The position numbers and the translations under genes are program-made. From an uncultured Paracoccaceae bacterium (GTDB lineage: Bacteria > Pseudomonadota > Alphaproteobacteria > Rhodobacterales > Rhodobacteraceae): 64,000 nt of DNA. Below the pieces are notes generated by a model. That model had not been told where the DNA came from and made no database searches. It saw only the letters and a list, made by a program, of their open reading frames with translations. The stretch's first letter is position 1, and every line of letters begins with the position of its first letter. Shown piece after piece: positions 15,574 to 24,822 of this stretch. The stretch covers positions 124,001 through 188,000 of the forward strand of contig CANKYO010000005.1 in NCBI GenBank assembly GCA_947488175.1, in the 5' to 3' direction.

Positions 15574-18500
15574 ATGAGCGCCGAAACACCCGACTATAAA
15601 GATACCCTGAACCTGCCCCGCACCGATTTCCCGATGCGCGCTGGATTGCCCAAGCGCGAGCCCGATTGGCTGGCCCGCTGGGCGCAGATCGGGGTTTATG
15701 AGAAGCTGCGCGAGAAGGCCGCAGGGCGCAAACCGTTCACCCTGCATGATGGCCCGCCCTATGCCAACGGCCATCTGCATATCGGCCACGCGCTGAACAA
15801 GATCCTCAAGGACATGGTTGTCCGCTCTCAGCAGATGATGGGCCGCGATGCCCGCTATGTGCCGGGCTGGGATTGTCACGGACTGCCCATTGAATGGAAG
15901 ATCGAGGAACAGTACCGCGCCAAGGGCCGCAACAAGGACGACGTGAATGTCGTCGATTTCCGGCAGGAATGCCGCAAATTCGCCGAAGGCTGGGTCGATA
16001 TCCAGCGCGAGGAATTCAAGCGGCTGGGTGTAACCGGTAACTGGGACGATCCGTATCTGACGATGAATTTCCACGCCGAACGGGTGATCGCCGAAGAGTT
16101 CCAGAAGTTCCTGATGAACGGCACGCTTTATCAGGGGTCGAAGCCCGTGATGTGGTCACCGGTGGAGAAGACCGCGCTGGCCGAGGCGGAGGTGGAGTAT
16201 GCGGATAAGGAGAGCTTTACCATTTGGGTGAAGTTTCAGATTTCGCGCTTTTTTGGTGCTCTTGGCACCTTTGATGAGGATACCGGCTCTGTGGTTGATT
16301 TGCCGCAAGAACGTGTTGCGGAGATCAATGCTGACTACGAAGCGATGCAAGGTGCAAGTGTTGTTATCTGGACAACGACGCCTTGGACTATTCCGTCTAA
16401 CAAGGCCGTCGTTTTTGGCGCGGGCATTGAATACGGTGTTTATCGCGTAACGGCAGATGTGCCTGATGAGAATTGGGTCAAAAAGGATGAAAAATTCATT
16501 CTCGCGACGTCATTAGCCAAGGATGTGTTTGCTAAGGCGCGTATTCCCGAAGATGGGTTTGAGCTTGTGAAGGTGGTGGACGTTTCTGGCATTCAAGGCC
16601 TATATCACCCGCTTCGTGGCGCTGATGACGCTGATGGTGAATGGGACGACGAACGCGATTTTCGCTCTGCGGATTTCGTCACCGATGACGAAGGCACCGG
16701 CTTTGTCCACTGTGCTCCGTCGCACGGTATGGAGGAGTTCGAGCTCTATCGCGATCTGGGCATGTTGCAGCAGGTGATCACCTACAACGTGCTCGAAGAC
16801 GGGTCTTTCCGCCCTGACCTGCCGTTTTTCGGCGGCACGAAAATCATGCGCGAAAAGCCGAACAAGAAGAATAAGACCAATCCTTGGGAGGGTGATGCCA
16901 ACACCGCGGTCATCGCCAAACTTGCCGAAGTGGGCGGGCTGTTTGCCCGCGGTGTGATCAAACACAGCTATCCGCATTCATGGCGCTCCAAAGCGCCGGT
17001 GATCTATCGCAACACGCCGCAATGGTTCGCCGCCGTTGATAAAGCTGTCGGCGATGGGCAGGACGCTTATGGTACGACCATCCGCGAACGGGCCTTGCGC
17101 TCTATCGACGAGCTCGTGACCTGGACGCCGAAGACGGGCCGCAACCGTCTTTATTCCATGATCGAGGCGCGGCCGGATTGGGTCTTGTCCCGCCAGCGCG
17201 CCTGGGGTGTACCGCTGACCTGTTTTGTCAAGAAAGGGGCGCAGCCGACGGACCCGGATTACCTGCTGCGCAACGAAGCCGTGAATGCCCGCATCCTCGC
17301 CGCGTTCGAAGAGGAAGGCGCGGATGCCTGGTACAAGGACGGGGCCAAGGAACGGTTCCTCGGGAACGATGTGAACCACGACGATTATGATCAGGTGTTC
17401 GACATTCTGGATGTGTGGTTCGACAGCGGCTCCACCCATGCGTTCGTGCTGCGCGACCGCGACGACGGGTCCGAGGACGGGATGGCGGATGTCTATCTTG
17501 AAGGCACCGATCAGCATCGTGGCTGGTTCCATTCCTCGATGTTGCAGGCCTGCGGCACGATCGGCCATGCGCCCTATCGCGCCGTGGTGACCCATGCGTT
17601 CACGCTGGATGCCAAGGGCGAGAAAATGTCGAAATCGCTTGGCAACACCATCGAGCCCGCGCAGGTGGTGCAGCAATACGGGGCCGATATCCTGCGGCTT
17701 TGGGTGGCGACGACCGATTATAAGCACGACCACCGGATCGGTGACGAAATCCTGAAAGGGGTCGCCGACAGCTATCGCCGGTTGCGCAACACGCTGCGAT
17801 TCATGCTGGGGTCGCTGGCAGATTTCAGCGAGGCAGACCGGGTCGAACCCGTAGAGATGCCGGAACTGGAGCGTTGGGTGCTGCATCGGTTGGCCGAACT
17901 GGATGCGCAGGTGCGGGAAGGCTACGCCAAGTATGATTTCCAAGGCGTATTCCAGGCGATCTTTACCTTTGCCACGGTAGACCTGTCGGCCTTCTACTTC
18001 GATATCCGCAAGGATGCGCTCTATTGCGATGGCGATACCGAGCGACGCCGTGCGGCGCGGACGGTGTTGGATATCCTGTTCCATCGGCTGACGAAATGGT
18101 TAGCGCCCATGCTTACTTTCACCATGGAAGAGGTCTGGCTGGAACGGTTCCCGGGCGATGACAGCTCTATCCATCTGGAGGATTTCGCAGAGACGCCAGC
18201 GGATTGGTCTGACGCAGAACTTGCGGCAAAATGGGCCACCGTGCGCAAGGTTCGTCGTGTGGTGACAGGTGCCTTGGAAGTGGAGCGGACCAATAAAGTC
18301 ATCGGTGCGTCGCTAGAGGCGGCACCGACCGTCTATGTGACACCCGAGGCGGCGGAAGTTTTGCAAACCGTCAGCTTTGATGATCTGTGCATCACGTCGG
18401 ACATCACAGTGTCCACCGATACGGCACCAGCGGATGCTTTCCGGCTGGATGACGTGGCCGATGTGGCCGTGGTCTTTGCCCGCGCGGATGGCGAGAAATG

Positions 18501-18585
18501 CCAGCGCTGCTGGAAGATCCTGCGGGATGTGGGCACGCATACCCATGCGGGCGTGTGCGCGCGATGTGATGAAGCGTTGAGCTAA
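15574..18585 (+). CDS. ileS: isoleucyl-tRNA synthetase
   Basis: 1003 residues, normal for class Ia IleRS. Seen in order: the [15 protein letters not shown] nucleotide-binding motif (HIGH), the CP1 editing domain with [17 protein letters not shown], the KMSKSLGNT signature, the anticodon-binding domain, and a C-terminal zinc ribbon (CQRCWK...CARC). It charges tRNA-Ile and edits valine. Odd feature: codons about 211-372 (nt 16204-16690), inside the editing domain, use far more A/T in third positions than the rest of the gene, with an abrupt change at both ends. This suggests a recombined segment from a divergent donor. The reading frame and key motifs stay intact. Confidence 0.96.
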   Translation: MSAETPDYKDTLNLPRTDFPMRAGLPKREPDWLARWAQIGVYEKLREKAAGRKPFTLHDGPPYANGHLHIGHALNKILKDMVVRSQQMMGRDARYVPGWDCHGLPIEWKIEEQYRAKGRNKDDVNVVDFRQECRKFAEGWVDIQREEFKRLGVTGNWDDPYLTMNFHAERVIAEEFQKFLMNGTLYQGSKPVMWSPVEKTALAEAEVEYADKESFTIWVKFQISRFFGALGTFDEDTGSVVDLPQERVAEINADYEAMQGASVVIWTTTPWTIPSNKAVVFGAGIEYGVYRVTADVPDENWVKKDEKFILATSLAKDVFAKARIPEDGFELVKVVDVSGIQGLYHPLRGADDADGEWDDERDFRSADFVTDDEGTGFVHCAPSHGMEEFELYRDLGMLQQVITYNVLEDGSFRPDLPFFGGTKIMREKPNKKNKTNPWEGDANTAVIAKLAEVGGLFARGVIKHSYPHSWRSKAPVIYRNTPQWFAAVDKAVGDGQDAYGTTIRERALRSIDELVTWTPKTGRNRLYSMIEARPDWVLSRQRAWGVPLTCFVKKGAQPTDPDYLLRNEAVNARILAAFEEEGADAWYKDGAKERFLGNDVNHDDYDQVFDILDVWFDSGSTHAFVLRDRDDGSEDGMADVYLEGTDQHRGWFHSSMLQACGTIGHAPYRAVVTHAFTLDAKGEKMSKSLGNTIEPAQVVQQYGADILRLWVATTDYKHDHRIGDEILKGVADSYRRLRNTLRFMLGSLADFSEADRVEPVEMPELERWVLHRLAELDAQVREGYAKYDFQGVFQAIFTFATVDLSAFYFDIRKDALYCDGDTERRRAARTVLDILFHRLTKWLAPMLTFTMEEVWLERFPGDDSSIHLEDFAETPADWSDAELAAKWATVRKVRRVVTGALEVERTNKVIGASLEAAPTVYVTPEAAEVLQTVSFDDLCITSDITVSTDTAPADAFRLDDVADVAVVFARADGEKCQRCWKILRDVGTHTHAGVCARCDEALS

Positions 18586-18599
18586 GCGATCTGAGCGAG

Positions 18600-18623
18600 C
18601 GGCCCGGTATCAATGCCGGGCCG
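18600..18623. terminator. bidirectional terminator between ileS and the flavin oxidoreductase gene
   Basis: CGGCCCGG (18600-18607) pairs with CCGGGCCG (18616-18623) around TATCAATG. It lies in the 41-nt gap between two convergent genes, 14 nt after the ileS stop. Confidence 0.6.
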
Positions 18624-18626
18624 TTC

Positions 18627-19628
18627 TCAGGCTGCGGCTGACCGGGTTTGCAGCCGTGTCAAAATATCCGCAGCAATCTCGAACGACCGTAATCGCGCGG
18701 CGCTGTCATGGATCATGCCTGTGATGATCAGTTCATCCGGTTGGTAGGTGTCCAGAAGCGATTTCAACTGCGATTTGACGGTGTCTGGTCCGCCGGTGGC
18801 CGAATAGCTGAGGGCGGCGTTGACCTGCGCGAGGACCTGCGGTGGGATCTCTTGCGAAAGGTCATGCGTGGGTTTTGGCAGTTTGCCGGGCTTGCCTGTG
18901 CGCAACCGTGCAAATGCCAGTTGTTGTGAGGTTCGCAAATAGGCGGCTTCGTCGTCCGTGTCTGCCGCGCAGACACCTGCCGCCATCATGACATAGGGTT
19001 GCGCCAGCCATTGCGAGGGCTGGAAGCGGTGGCGATAGATCGCAATTGCCTCTTCCAATGCCGCCGGCGCGAAATGCGAAGCAAAGGCGTAGGGGAGGCC
19101 CAGTTGGGCTGCCAATTGCGCGCCATAAAGGCTGGAGCCGAGGATCCAGACGGGAACATGTGTGCCTTGCCCGGGGATGGCCTGAACCCGGCCCGGTGCA
19201 TCACCGAAATAGCCAAGCAATTCGGCTACATCCTGTGGAAAGCTGTCTTCTGGTGCCATGTGCCGCCGCAGCGCGCGGGCTGTCGCCATATCAGTACCGG
19301 GCGCGCGACCAAGGCCAAGATCAATCCGGTCAGGATAAAGCGTGGCCAGCGTGCCGAATTGTTCGGCCACGACCAGCGGTGCGTGATTGGGCAGCATGAT
19401 GCCACCGGCGCCGATCCGCATGGTTTTCGTCGCCGCGGCTACATGGCCGATCACCACCGCCGTGGCAGCGCTGGCGATGCCGGGCATGTTGTGATGTTCG
19501 GCCAGCCAGTAACGGTGATATCCTTGGGCTTCTGCCGCGCGTGCCAGCTGAACGGAATTGGCAAGCGCATCAGCGGCGGTGTGGCCTTCAGGGATGGGGG
19601 ACAGGTCGAGCAGTGAGAAGTGGTACAT
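18627..19628 (-). CDS. LLM-class flavin-dependent oxidoreductase
   Basis: 333 residues. Luciferase-like monooxygenase fold of the single-component YhbW subgroup: the N-terminal [53 protein letters not shown] (read in parts), [15 protein letters not shown] and [19 protein letters not shown]. These motifs are strongly conserved in this subgroup, which uses FMNH2-type chemistry; natural substrates are mostly unknown. The gene is alone on its strand, convergent with ileS and divergent from the thioesterase gene. Confidence 0.88.
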   Translation of the reverse strand: MYHFSLLDLSPIPEGHTAADALANSVQLARAAEAQGYHRYWLAEHHNMPGIASAATAVVIGHVAAATKTMRIGAGGIMLPNHAPLVVAEQFGTLATLYPDRIDLGLGRAPGTDMATARALRRHMAPEDSFPQDVAELLGYFGDAPGRVQAIPGQGTHVPVWILGSSLYGAQLAAQLGLPYAFASHFAPAALEEAIAIYRHRFQPSQWLAQPYVMMAAGVCAADTDDEAAYLRTSQQLAFARLRTGKPGKLPKPTHDLSQEIPPQVLAQVNAALSYSATGGPDTVKSQLKSLLDTYQPDELIITGMIHDSAARLRSFEIAADILTRLQTRSAAA

Positions 19629-19741
19629 GTGGCAAGGCTCCTACCCATTGATCTAAGGGGTGGGCAGGCCAAAACCAAGGGGCTTGGCGGCCATCACCCC
19701 GTCAGTCTAGGTTGCGCAGGAGTTTGATGGGAAGATCCGAC

Positions 19742-20182
19742 ATGACAGAGTTTCGCAATCCAGATGCCGTGGCCCGGATGCGGGCCGATTTCGCCAGCCA
19801 GGGCGCCATGTCGGCGATGGGGATTACGGTGGCGAATGTCGCCCCGGGGTGGGTGGTGCTGGAGATGCCGTTCAACGCGGATTTCAGCCAGCACCATGGG
19901 TTTATGCACGCCGGGGTGATCACGTCAGGGATGGATAGCGCCTGTGGCTTTGCCGCCTTCACGCTGATGGAGGCGGACGCCGAGGTGCTGACGGTTGAGT
20001 TCAAATGCAACTTCATGGCCCCGGCCAAAGGTGCGCAGTTCCGGTTTGAAGGTGAGGTGGTCAAATCGGGCCGGACGCTCACCTTTACCGAAGGCCGTGC
20101 CATTGCGCTGGATGGCGACGCGGCTGTGACCGTTGCGACAATGACCGCGACGATGATGGCCGTGCGCGGCTTGAAGCCGTGA
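19742..20182 (+). CDS. PaaI-family hotdog thioesterase
   Basis: 146 residues from ATG 19742 (GGAAG about 6 nt upstream). ATG 19727 behind CAGGAG is a possible alternative that adds five residues. Hotdog-fold signature: the central helix segment FSQHHGFMHAGVITSGMDSACG (read in part), where HHGFMHAG contains the usual HGG-like catalytic turn, then EVLTVEFKCNFMAPAKG. Members hydrolyse acyl-CoA or other thioesters. The stop overlaps the next start (GTGA), so it is translationally coupled with the methyltransferase-type repair gene; a functional link between the two is not obvious. Confidence 0.82.
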   Translation: MTEFRNPDAVARMRADFASQGAMSAMGITVANVAPGWVVLEMPFNADFSQHHGFMHAGVITSGMDSACGFAAFTLMEADAEVLTVEFKCNFMAPAKGAQFRFEGEVVKSGRTLTFTEGRAIALDGDAAVTVATMTATMMAVRGLKP

Positions 20183-20628
20183 TTTGTGAGGCGTCGCCGG
20201 TTGGTCCGTTGGGGGCCGATGCCGAGGACGGTGCCATTACGCGGTTGATCTGGGGGCGTGGTGGGACGCTGACCCAAGGGGCGTTGCACGACCAGTTGCG
20301 CGATGAGATGGCTGCCTATTTTGCGGGCCATTTGAAGAAATTCACCGTGCCGCTGGCGCCACGTGGCGGCGCCTTTCAGCAGGAATTCTACACCGCCCTT
20401 TGTGCCATTCCCTATGGCGAAACCCGGACCTATGGCGATCTGGCGGCGGATTTGGGTGTGTCGGCGCAGGCCATCGGGCAGGCCTGTGGGGCCAACCCGA
20501 TTGCGATCCTGATCCCGTGCCACCGGGTTTTGGCAGCGAACGGATTGGGCGGGTATTCCGGCGCCGGCGGAATCGAGGCGAAGGTGACCCTGTTGCGGCT
20601 GGAAGGGGCGGCAGGGTTGTTGATCTGA
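20179..20628 (+). CDS. ogt: methylated-DNA--[protein]-cysteine S-methyltransferase
   Basis: 149 residues from GTG 20179 overlapping the thioesterase stop. The C-terminal domain has the recognition helix (YGDLAADLGVSAQAIGQACG, read in part), NPIAILIPCHRVL with the acceptor cysteine in PCHRV, and the GGYSGAGGIEAK ending, all diagnostic of Ogt/AGT proteins. The enzyme repairs O6-alkylguanine by irreversible transfer of the alkyl group to its cysteine. The N-terminal domain is short, as usual for Ogt. A GTG start and overlap suggest modest, coupled expression. Confidence 0.9.
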   Translation: MICEASPVGPLGADAEDGAITRLIWGRGGTLTQGALHDQLRDEMAAYFAGHLKKFTVPLAPRGGAFQQEFYTALCAIPYGETRTYGDLAADLGVSAQAIGQACGANPIAILIPCHRVLAANGLGGYSGAGGIEAKVTLLRLEGAAGLLI

Positions 20629-20636
20629 CGGTAGGG

Positions 20637-21509
20637 TCAATTGTGGGCGAGCCGAGAGAGCCAATCGACAAACAAGATGACTTCTGGCGTCGCGCGCGGT
20701 TGCGTCAACGCGTGATAGATATGCCCGTTTGGCGCAAAGCCGTGCGGTGCAATCAGTTTTCCAGCCGCCAGATCGTCGCGCACCAGCACCTCGGGCGCGA
20801 TGGTCATGCCAAGGCCGGATGTGACCGCCTGCAGCAGAAAGTAGAAATGTTCGTACCAGGTCACGTCGTCATCAGGCGGCCCAAGACCCTGTGCTGCGCA
20901 CCAATCTGTCCATGCTTCCGGTCGGGTCCGGGTCGCTAATCGCGGGATGCCGGGTGGGATCAGTGACGGCACGTCGAACAGCCATGCATGTTGTGGGGCG
21001 GCAACAAGGCCTGTCGCGTCAGGTATCAGCGGTGTGACGGTCAGGCCGCTGTCCGCAGGCAGCGACCCGACGCGGATGGCCACATCTGATGGTCCGCTCA
21101 GGCGGGCGATCGGCGCGTCATCGGTGGTCAGGCGCACTTTGAGTTGGGGGTGCCGATGCTGGAAATCCTGCAGACGCGGGATCAGCCAGCGCATCGCCAG
21201 TGTCCCAAGGCAGGACAGGTCGATAATACCCGGTGTGGGGGCCAGCGCGCGCAGCCCATCCTCGATCAGATCCAGCGCTTCGCCGGTGCGGCGGGCCAGC
21301 GTCATACCGTCTGGCGACACTGAACGCAGGTTGCGTGGCCCCGAAAGCAGCCGCGTATCCAGCAGATGTTCAAGCTGTGCGATCTGGCGGCTGATGGCGC
21401 TATGGGTTACGCCCAGTTCCCGGGCTGCGGCGGCCATCGTGCCCAGCCGCGCAAAGCTTTCGAATGCCCGCAGCGCGTTCAAGGGCAAGGTGCGGCGTTC
21501 AATGTTCAT
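20637..21509 (-). CDS. LysR-family transcriptional regulator (GcvA-like)
   Basis: 290 residues from ATG 21509 (MNIERRTLPLNALRAFES), the usual start context; a longer in-frame extension to 21566 is rejected because it would run towards the divergent gene. N-terminal winged helix: LNALRAFESFARLGTMAAAARELGVTHSAISRQI (read in part). The C-terminal effector domain contains DVAIRVG and LLQAVTSGLGMTIAPEVLV as in GcvA/AmpR-like regulators. It is divergent from an EamA transporter gene, with about 95 nt between the starts, so it probably controls that gene and itself from the shared region. Confidence 0.87.
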   Translation of the reverse strand: MNIERRTLPLNALRAFESFARLGTMAAAARELGVTHSAISRQIAQLEHLLDTRLLSGPRNLRSVSPDGMTLARRTGEALDLIEDGLRALAPTPGIIDLSCLGTLAMRWLIPRLQDFQHRHPQLKVRLTTDDAPIARLSGPSDVAIRVGSLPADSGLTVTPLIPDATGLVAAPQHAWLFDVPSLIPPGIPRLATRTRPEAWTDWCAAQGLGPPDDDVTWYEHFYFLLQAVTSGLGMTIAPEVLVRDDLAAGKLIAPHGFAPNGHIYHALTQPRATPEVILFVDWLSRLAHN

Positions 21510-21604
21510 GAAACTCACAACGGGTATGAGAATTGGGCGCTTTGAAAAGCTATTGCGCCGATGCATTGTGTGTCAAACGAAAGCAGGCCGGTAGGGCGGG
21601 TATC

Positions 21605-22441
21605 ATGACAATCGGGGTATTTCTGGCCGTGCTGGGGGCTGCATTTCTGCATGCGTCATGGAACGCCCTGATCAAGCTGGGCGCGTCGAAAATGACCGGC
21701 ATGCTGATCCTGACGCTGGTGCAGGGGGGCGCGGGCCTGATCATCGCGCTGAGCCGTCCGTGGCCGGACGCCCAGGTCTGGTTGTGGCTTTTGGCCTCTG
21801 GCGTGTTTCATTCGGCCTATAAATTGTTTCTGGCTTATGCCTATGAACAGGGTGATCTGAGCCGGGTCTATCCAATCGCGCGCGGGGCGGCGCCACTGAT
21901 GGTCGTCGTGATTTCGGCCCTATTTCTGGCGGATGTGATCCTGCCGTGGGAATATGTGGGCGTGTTCGTGCTAGGTCTTGGCATTTTGGCGATGGCGCAA
22001 GGGGTGTTTTCGTCAGGCGAAAGCCGCCGGTTGGTCCCCCTTGCCATCGGGTCGGCCATGGCAACGGCGGGTTATTCATTGGTGGATGGATTGGGCGCGC
22101 GGGTGTCAGGGGACGCAACCGCCTATGTGGGCTGGCTTTTTGCGCTAGATGCCTTGTTTTTCACACCGATCTGCCTGGCCCTCCGTGGCCGCGCAGTGCT
22201 GGTGGCGGATCGCCGGGCGTGGGTCATGGGCAGTCTGGCGGCAGGGGCATCCTATGGCGCCTATGCGATCGCCGTCTGGGCAATGACGGTTGCCCCGATT
22301 GCGCTGGTTGCCGCCTTGCGCGAAACCTCGATCCTGTTTGCGGTGCTGATCGGCTGGGTCTGGTTTGGCGAAAGGTTGGGGGTGACCAAGGCGATTGCCG
22401 CAGCCCTTATCGTGGGCGGTGTCGTCCTGACCCGGCTCTAG
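21605..22441 (+). CDS. EamA/DMT-family transporter
   Basis: 278 residues from ATG 21605; a longer frame starting at 21533 would add a non-hydrophobic tail. About ten transmembrane helices arranged as two EamA repeats, e.g. GVFLAVLGAAFLHASWNALIK with the family's SWN motif, KLFLAYAYEQGDLSRVYPIARGAAPL (read in part), and AAALIVGGVVLTRL at the end. Such proteins are inner-membrane permeases for metabolites or drugs. The divergent LysR gene is the likely regulator. The gene converges with pcs, overlapping its stop by 4 nt. Confidence 0.85.
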   Translation: MTIGVFLAVLGAAFLHASWNALIKLGASKMTGMLILTLVQGGAGLIIALSRPWPDAQVWLWLLASGVFHSAYKLFLAYAYEQGDLSRVYPIARGAAPLMVVVISALFLADVILPWEYVGVFVLGLGILAMAQGVFSSGESRRLVPLAIGSAMATAGYSLVDGLGARVSGDATAYVGWLFALDALFFTPICLALRGRAVLVADRRAWVMGSLAAGASYGAYAIAVWAMTVAPIALVAALRETSILFAVLIGWVWFGERLGVTKAIAAALIVGGVVLTRL

Positions 22442-23151
22442 CCATCGCTGCCATACATCAGCTGCTGCGCGGCCCCTGCAAAAAGCAGATAAACGGATGT
22501 CACCACCAGGCCCCAATGGGCCCAGCTATCGGGATAGAAGTCGACCCAGGCGGCCCAACCGGCAAAGAATGTCCACGCGAGTGCTGTCGGCAGCGTCAGC
22601 ATCCGCCAGCGTTCGGTGCGGACGGGATGGACGAATTTGACGGGAACGAACATCGCAATGGCAAGGATGCTGACCAAGGCGAGGGAGACCCAGAAATTCG
22701 GCTCCAGCGCAAAGATGACCAGTACCAGCATGTTCCAGCAGCCGGGAAAGCCGGAGAATGAGTTATCCTTGGTCTTCATCCGTGTATCGGCGAAATAAAG
22801 CGCCGAGGTGAAGGTGATGATGATGATCGCCAGCCACCCGGTCCAGCCTGGCAGCAGCCCGGATTTGAACAGCGCATAGGCGGGTACAAAAACGTAGGTG
22901 AGGTAGTCGATTATCAGATCCAGCAGGACGCCATCGAAAGCGGGCGCGTTGGATTTGACATCGTATTTGCGTGCCAGCGGCCCGTCGATGCCATCCACGG
23001 CAAAGGCCACGACCAGCCACAGGAACATCAGGCTCCATTCTTCTTCGACGGCGGCCAGCATGGCGAGCATCGCAAAAACGGCGCCGCTGGCAGTGAGCAG
23101 GTGAACGAAAAGGGCTTTGGCACGCAATGTCATCGGATTGTCATGACCCAT
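22438..23151 (-). CDS. pcs: phosphatidylcholine synthase-type CDP-alcohol phosphatidyltransferase
   Basis: 237 residues from ATG 23151; ATG 23133 is an alternative. The frame stays open upstream, but those codons overlap a terminator and are not hydrophobic. The motif DGIDGPLARKYDVKSNAPAFDGVLLDLIIDY (read in part) fits the D-G-x2-A-R-x8-G-x3-D-x3-D catalytic signature with the Pcs-specific spacing, within a protein of about eight membrane helices. Pcs condenses CDP-diacylglycerol with choline to phosphatidylcholine, a typical alphaproteobacterial membrane lipid. It sits downstream of the P460-like gene on the same strand, but a strong hairpin separates them. Confidence 0.85.
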   Translation of the reverse strand: MGHDNPMTLRAKALFVHLLTASGAVFAMLAMLAAVEEEWSLMFLWLVVAFAVDGIDGPLARKYDVKSNAPAFDGVLLDLIIDYLTYVFVPAYALFKSGLLPGWTGWLAIIIITFTSALYFADTRMKTKDNSFSGFPGCWNMLVLVIFALEPNFWVSLALVSILAIAMFVPVKFVHPVRTERWRMLTLPTALAWTFFAGWAAWVDFYPDSWAHWGLVVTSVYLLFAGAAQQLMYGSDG

Positions 23152-23172
23152 GACCGCGCCGGATGCAAAAAG

Positions 23173-23201
23173 AAAACCCGCCAGCATGGCTGACGGGTTT
23201 T
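23173..23201. terminator. bidirectional intrinsic terminator
   Basis: AAAACCCGCCAGC (23173-23185) and GCTGACGGGTTTT (23189-23201) form a 13-bp stem with one mismatch, with A and T runs on both sides. On the minus strand it lies about 20 nt after the stop of the P460-like gene and just before pcs. Confidence 0.75.
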
Positions 23202-23221
23202 CAACCGTGGCGGTGATGCGT

Positions 23222-23803
23222 CTATTGCCCGATGCGGACTTCTTCCAGCGGGTAGGCCAGCATGTCGCGGTAGTCCCATGCGATGTGGCAATCATGGCAG
23301 AACGATTGCTGGACATTCATGACTTTGCCATTGGGCTGCACACCCGCATAAAGCCAATCATTGGTGTCGGGGGCGGCGCCAGGATCAAGCTTGGTCATGA
23401 TAAAGAGCGGCCCCGGCCGCGCAGCCCCGCGTTGTGAACTAAGCGTGATGCTTTCCTTGGCCAGAACCGAACCGGCGGGCATGACGAACCCTTCTTCCGC
23501 GAACTGAAGGTATTGATCGGCGGCGATATCATTGGCGAAGGTTTGCAACAGACGTTCACCATGCGGTCCGGCGACGGCGGGGCGTGTGGATGTCACTGCC
23601 CAGTCACGGTAGACACTGCCCACCGGGTCGCCTTCTGCAGCATAGCCTTCGGCCATCTGATCTTTCAGGCAGTCATAAAAGGCGAGGATATCCGGCTCTT
23701 CCAGATCGAAAGAGCTTTCGGCGGTATATGCGGTGCAGTCCTGCGCCGCAGCAGCACCAGCGGTTACTGTGGCAAGGGCGGCAATTGTCAAACGAAGTTT
23801 CAT
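23222..23803 (-). CDS. cytochrome P460-like exported c-type haemoprotein
   Basis: 193 residues from ATG 23803, chosen because a clean signal peptide starts there (LTIAALATVTAGAAAAQ). The single haem c motif CHDCH lies near the C-terminus, preceded by MPAGSVLAKESITLS and GPLFIMTKLDPG, the usual arrangement of cytochrome P460 family proteins (beta-rich fold with a late CxxCH). Known P460 enzymes oxidise hydroxylamine or bind NO and carry a haem-lysine cross-link; the exact activity here cannot be read off. Additional cysteines at the N-terminal part may form a disulfide. It is transcribed alone, ending in a strong terminator. Confidence 0.7.
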   Translation of the reverse strand: MKLRLTIAALATVTAGAAAAQDCTAYTAESSFDLEEPDILAFYDCLKDQMAEGYAAEGDPVGSVYRDWAVTSTRPAVAGPHGERLLQTFANDIAADQYLQFAEEGFVMPAGSVLAKESITLSSQRGAARPGPLFIMTKLDPGAAPDTNDWLYAGVQPNGKVMNVQQSFCHDCHIAWDYRDMLAYPLEEVRIGQ

Positions 23804-23907
23804 GGCTGATCCTATGCGCGATGTATTGGTATGCAAATGGATACTGACACCGATGCGCCGGTCCACCTAGTCACAAGGCGACACATTGGCGTGACGGTTT
23901 GTGTCAG

Positions 23908-24822
23908 TCAGGCCTTTGGATGGGCCTTGTCGTAAACCTCCATCAGGCGGGCCGCATCAACCGCGGTATAGGCCTGTGTGGTCGACAGGGATGCGTGCCC
24001 GAGCAGTTCCTGGATCGCGCGCAGATCGCCCCCGGCTGATAGAAGATGCGTGGCAAAGGAGTGGCGCATCGCATGTGGGGTGGCGGTGGCTGGCAGACCA
24101 AGTTGCATCCGGGCCTGTTCCATCACTTTCTGGATCGCCCGGGGGCGCAGTGGTCCGCTGCGGATGGCCCGGAACAAGGGGGCGTCCGCCTCGACCGGGT
24201 AGGGGCAAAGCCGGACATAGGTCGCAACCGCGTCGCGCGCTACATCAATGACTGGCACGATGCGCTCCTTGCCGCCTTTGCCGGTGATCCGCAGCACCTC
24301 TGGCAAGGGGAAGTCGCGGCCCATCAATCCCAGTGCCTCTGATATCCGCAGCCCACAGCCGTAAAGCAGGGTAACGACGGCTGCGTCACGGGCGGCGACC
24401 CAGGGATCGCGGGCCTGCAATTCGACCGTGTCGATCATGGCGCTGGCCGCACTGACCTCAAGCGGGCGGGGCAGTTTTTTCTGGAACTTCGGCGCGCGGG
24501 TGGACAGGACGGCGGTGGGTTCGAACCCTTCACGCTCTGCCAGCCAGCGATAGAATGATTTCACAGCCGATAGCGACCGGGCCAGCGACCGCGCGCCAAC
24601 GCCGCGCGCCCGTTCATGAGCCATCCAAGATCGCATATCGCGCACACCGATTTTGGCGATCGGGCCAAGGCCCTGTGTGTCGCCATGATGCTGGGTCATG
24701 AAGGACAGAAAGCCCAGCACATCGGTCTGATACGCCTTGATCGTGTTTTCCGCAGCACCCGCCAGTGCCCGCTGATGGTCGAGCCATTTGGCAAGCGCGT
24801 CAGTGAGCGCCGGGGCGATCAC
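23908..24822 (-). CDS. xerC: tyrosine recombinase XerC
   Basis: 304 residues from GTG 24822 within GTGA overlapping the DUF484 stop. N-terminal SAM-like core-binding domain (LDHQRALAGAAENTIKAYQTD). C-terminal catalytic domain shows the full set of residues: Arg in GCGLRISEAL, Lys in TGKGGKERIVP, HAMRHS, H in LLGHASLS and Tyr in TTQAYTAVD. XerC acts with XerD at dif to resolve chromosome dimers. Pairing with DUF484 upstream is a well-known arrangement in proteobacteria and supports XerC rather than a phage integrase; XerD is not in the window. Confidence 0.92.
   Translation of the reverse strand: MIAPALTDALAKWLDHQRALAGAAENTIKAYQTDVLGFLSFMTQHHGDTQGLGPIAKIGVRDMRSWMAHERARGVGARSLARSLSAVKSFYRWLAEREGFEPTAVLSTRAPKFQKKLPRPLEVSAASAMIDTVELQARDPWVAARDAAVVTLLYGCGLRISEALGLMGRDFPLPEVLRITGKGGKERIVPVIDVARDAVATYVRLCPYPVEADAPLFRAIRSGPLRPRAIQKVMEQARMQLGLPATATPHAMRHSFATHLLSAGGDLRAIQELLGHASLSTTQAYTAVDAARLMEVYDKAHPKA

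Noticed and set aside
14297..15589. 430-codon minus-strand frame across the flavoprotein gene
   Set aside because: It mirrors the real coding frame, is rich in His/Arg/Gln, has no known motifs and crosses the ileS promoter region.
16978..18084. 368-codon minus-strand frame inside ileS
   Set aside because: Antisense shadow of a well-conserved gene; no recognisable domain.
19702..20664. 320-codon minus-strand frame over the thioesterase and ogt genes
   Set aside because: Opposes two genes with clear motifs and coupled start/stop; protein is Pro/Arg/Gln-rich without domain.
24515..24545. GGTTCGAACCC resembling a tRNA T-arm
   Set aside because: It lies in conserved xerC codons, and no acceptor or anticodon arm can be formed around it.
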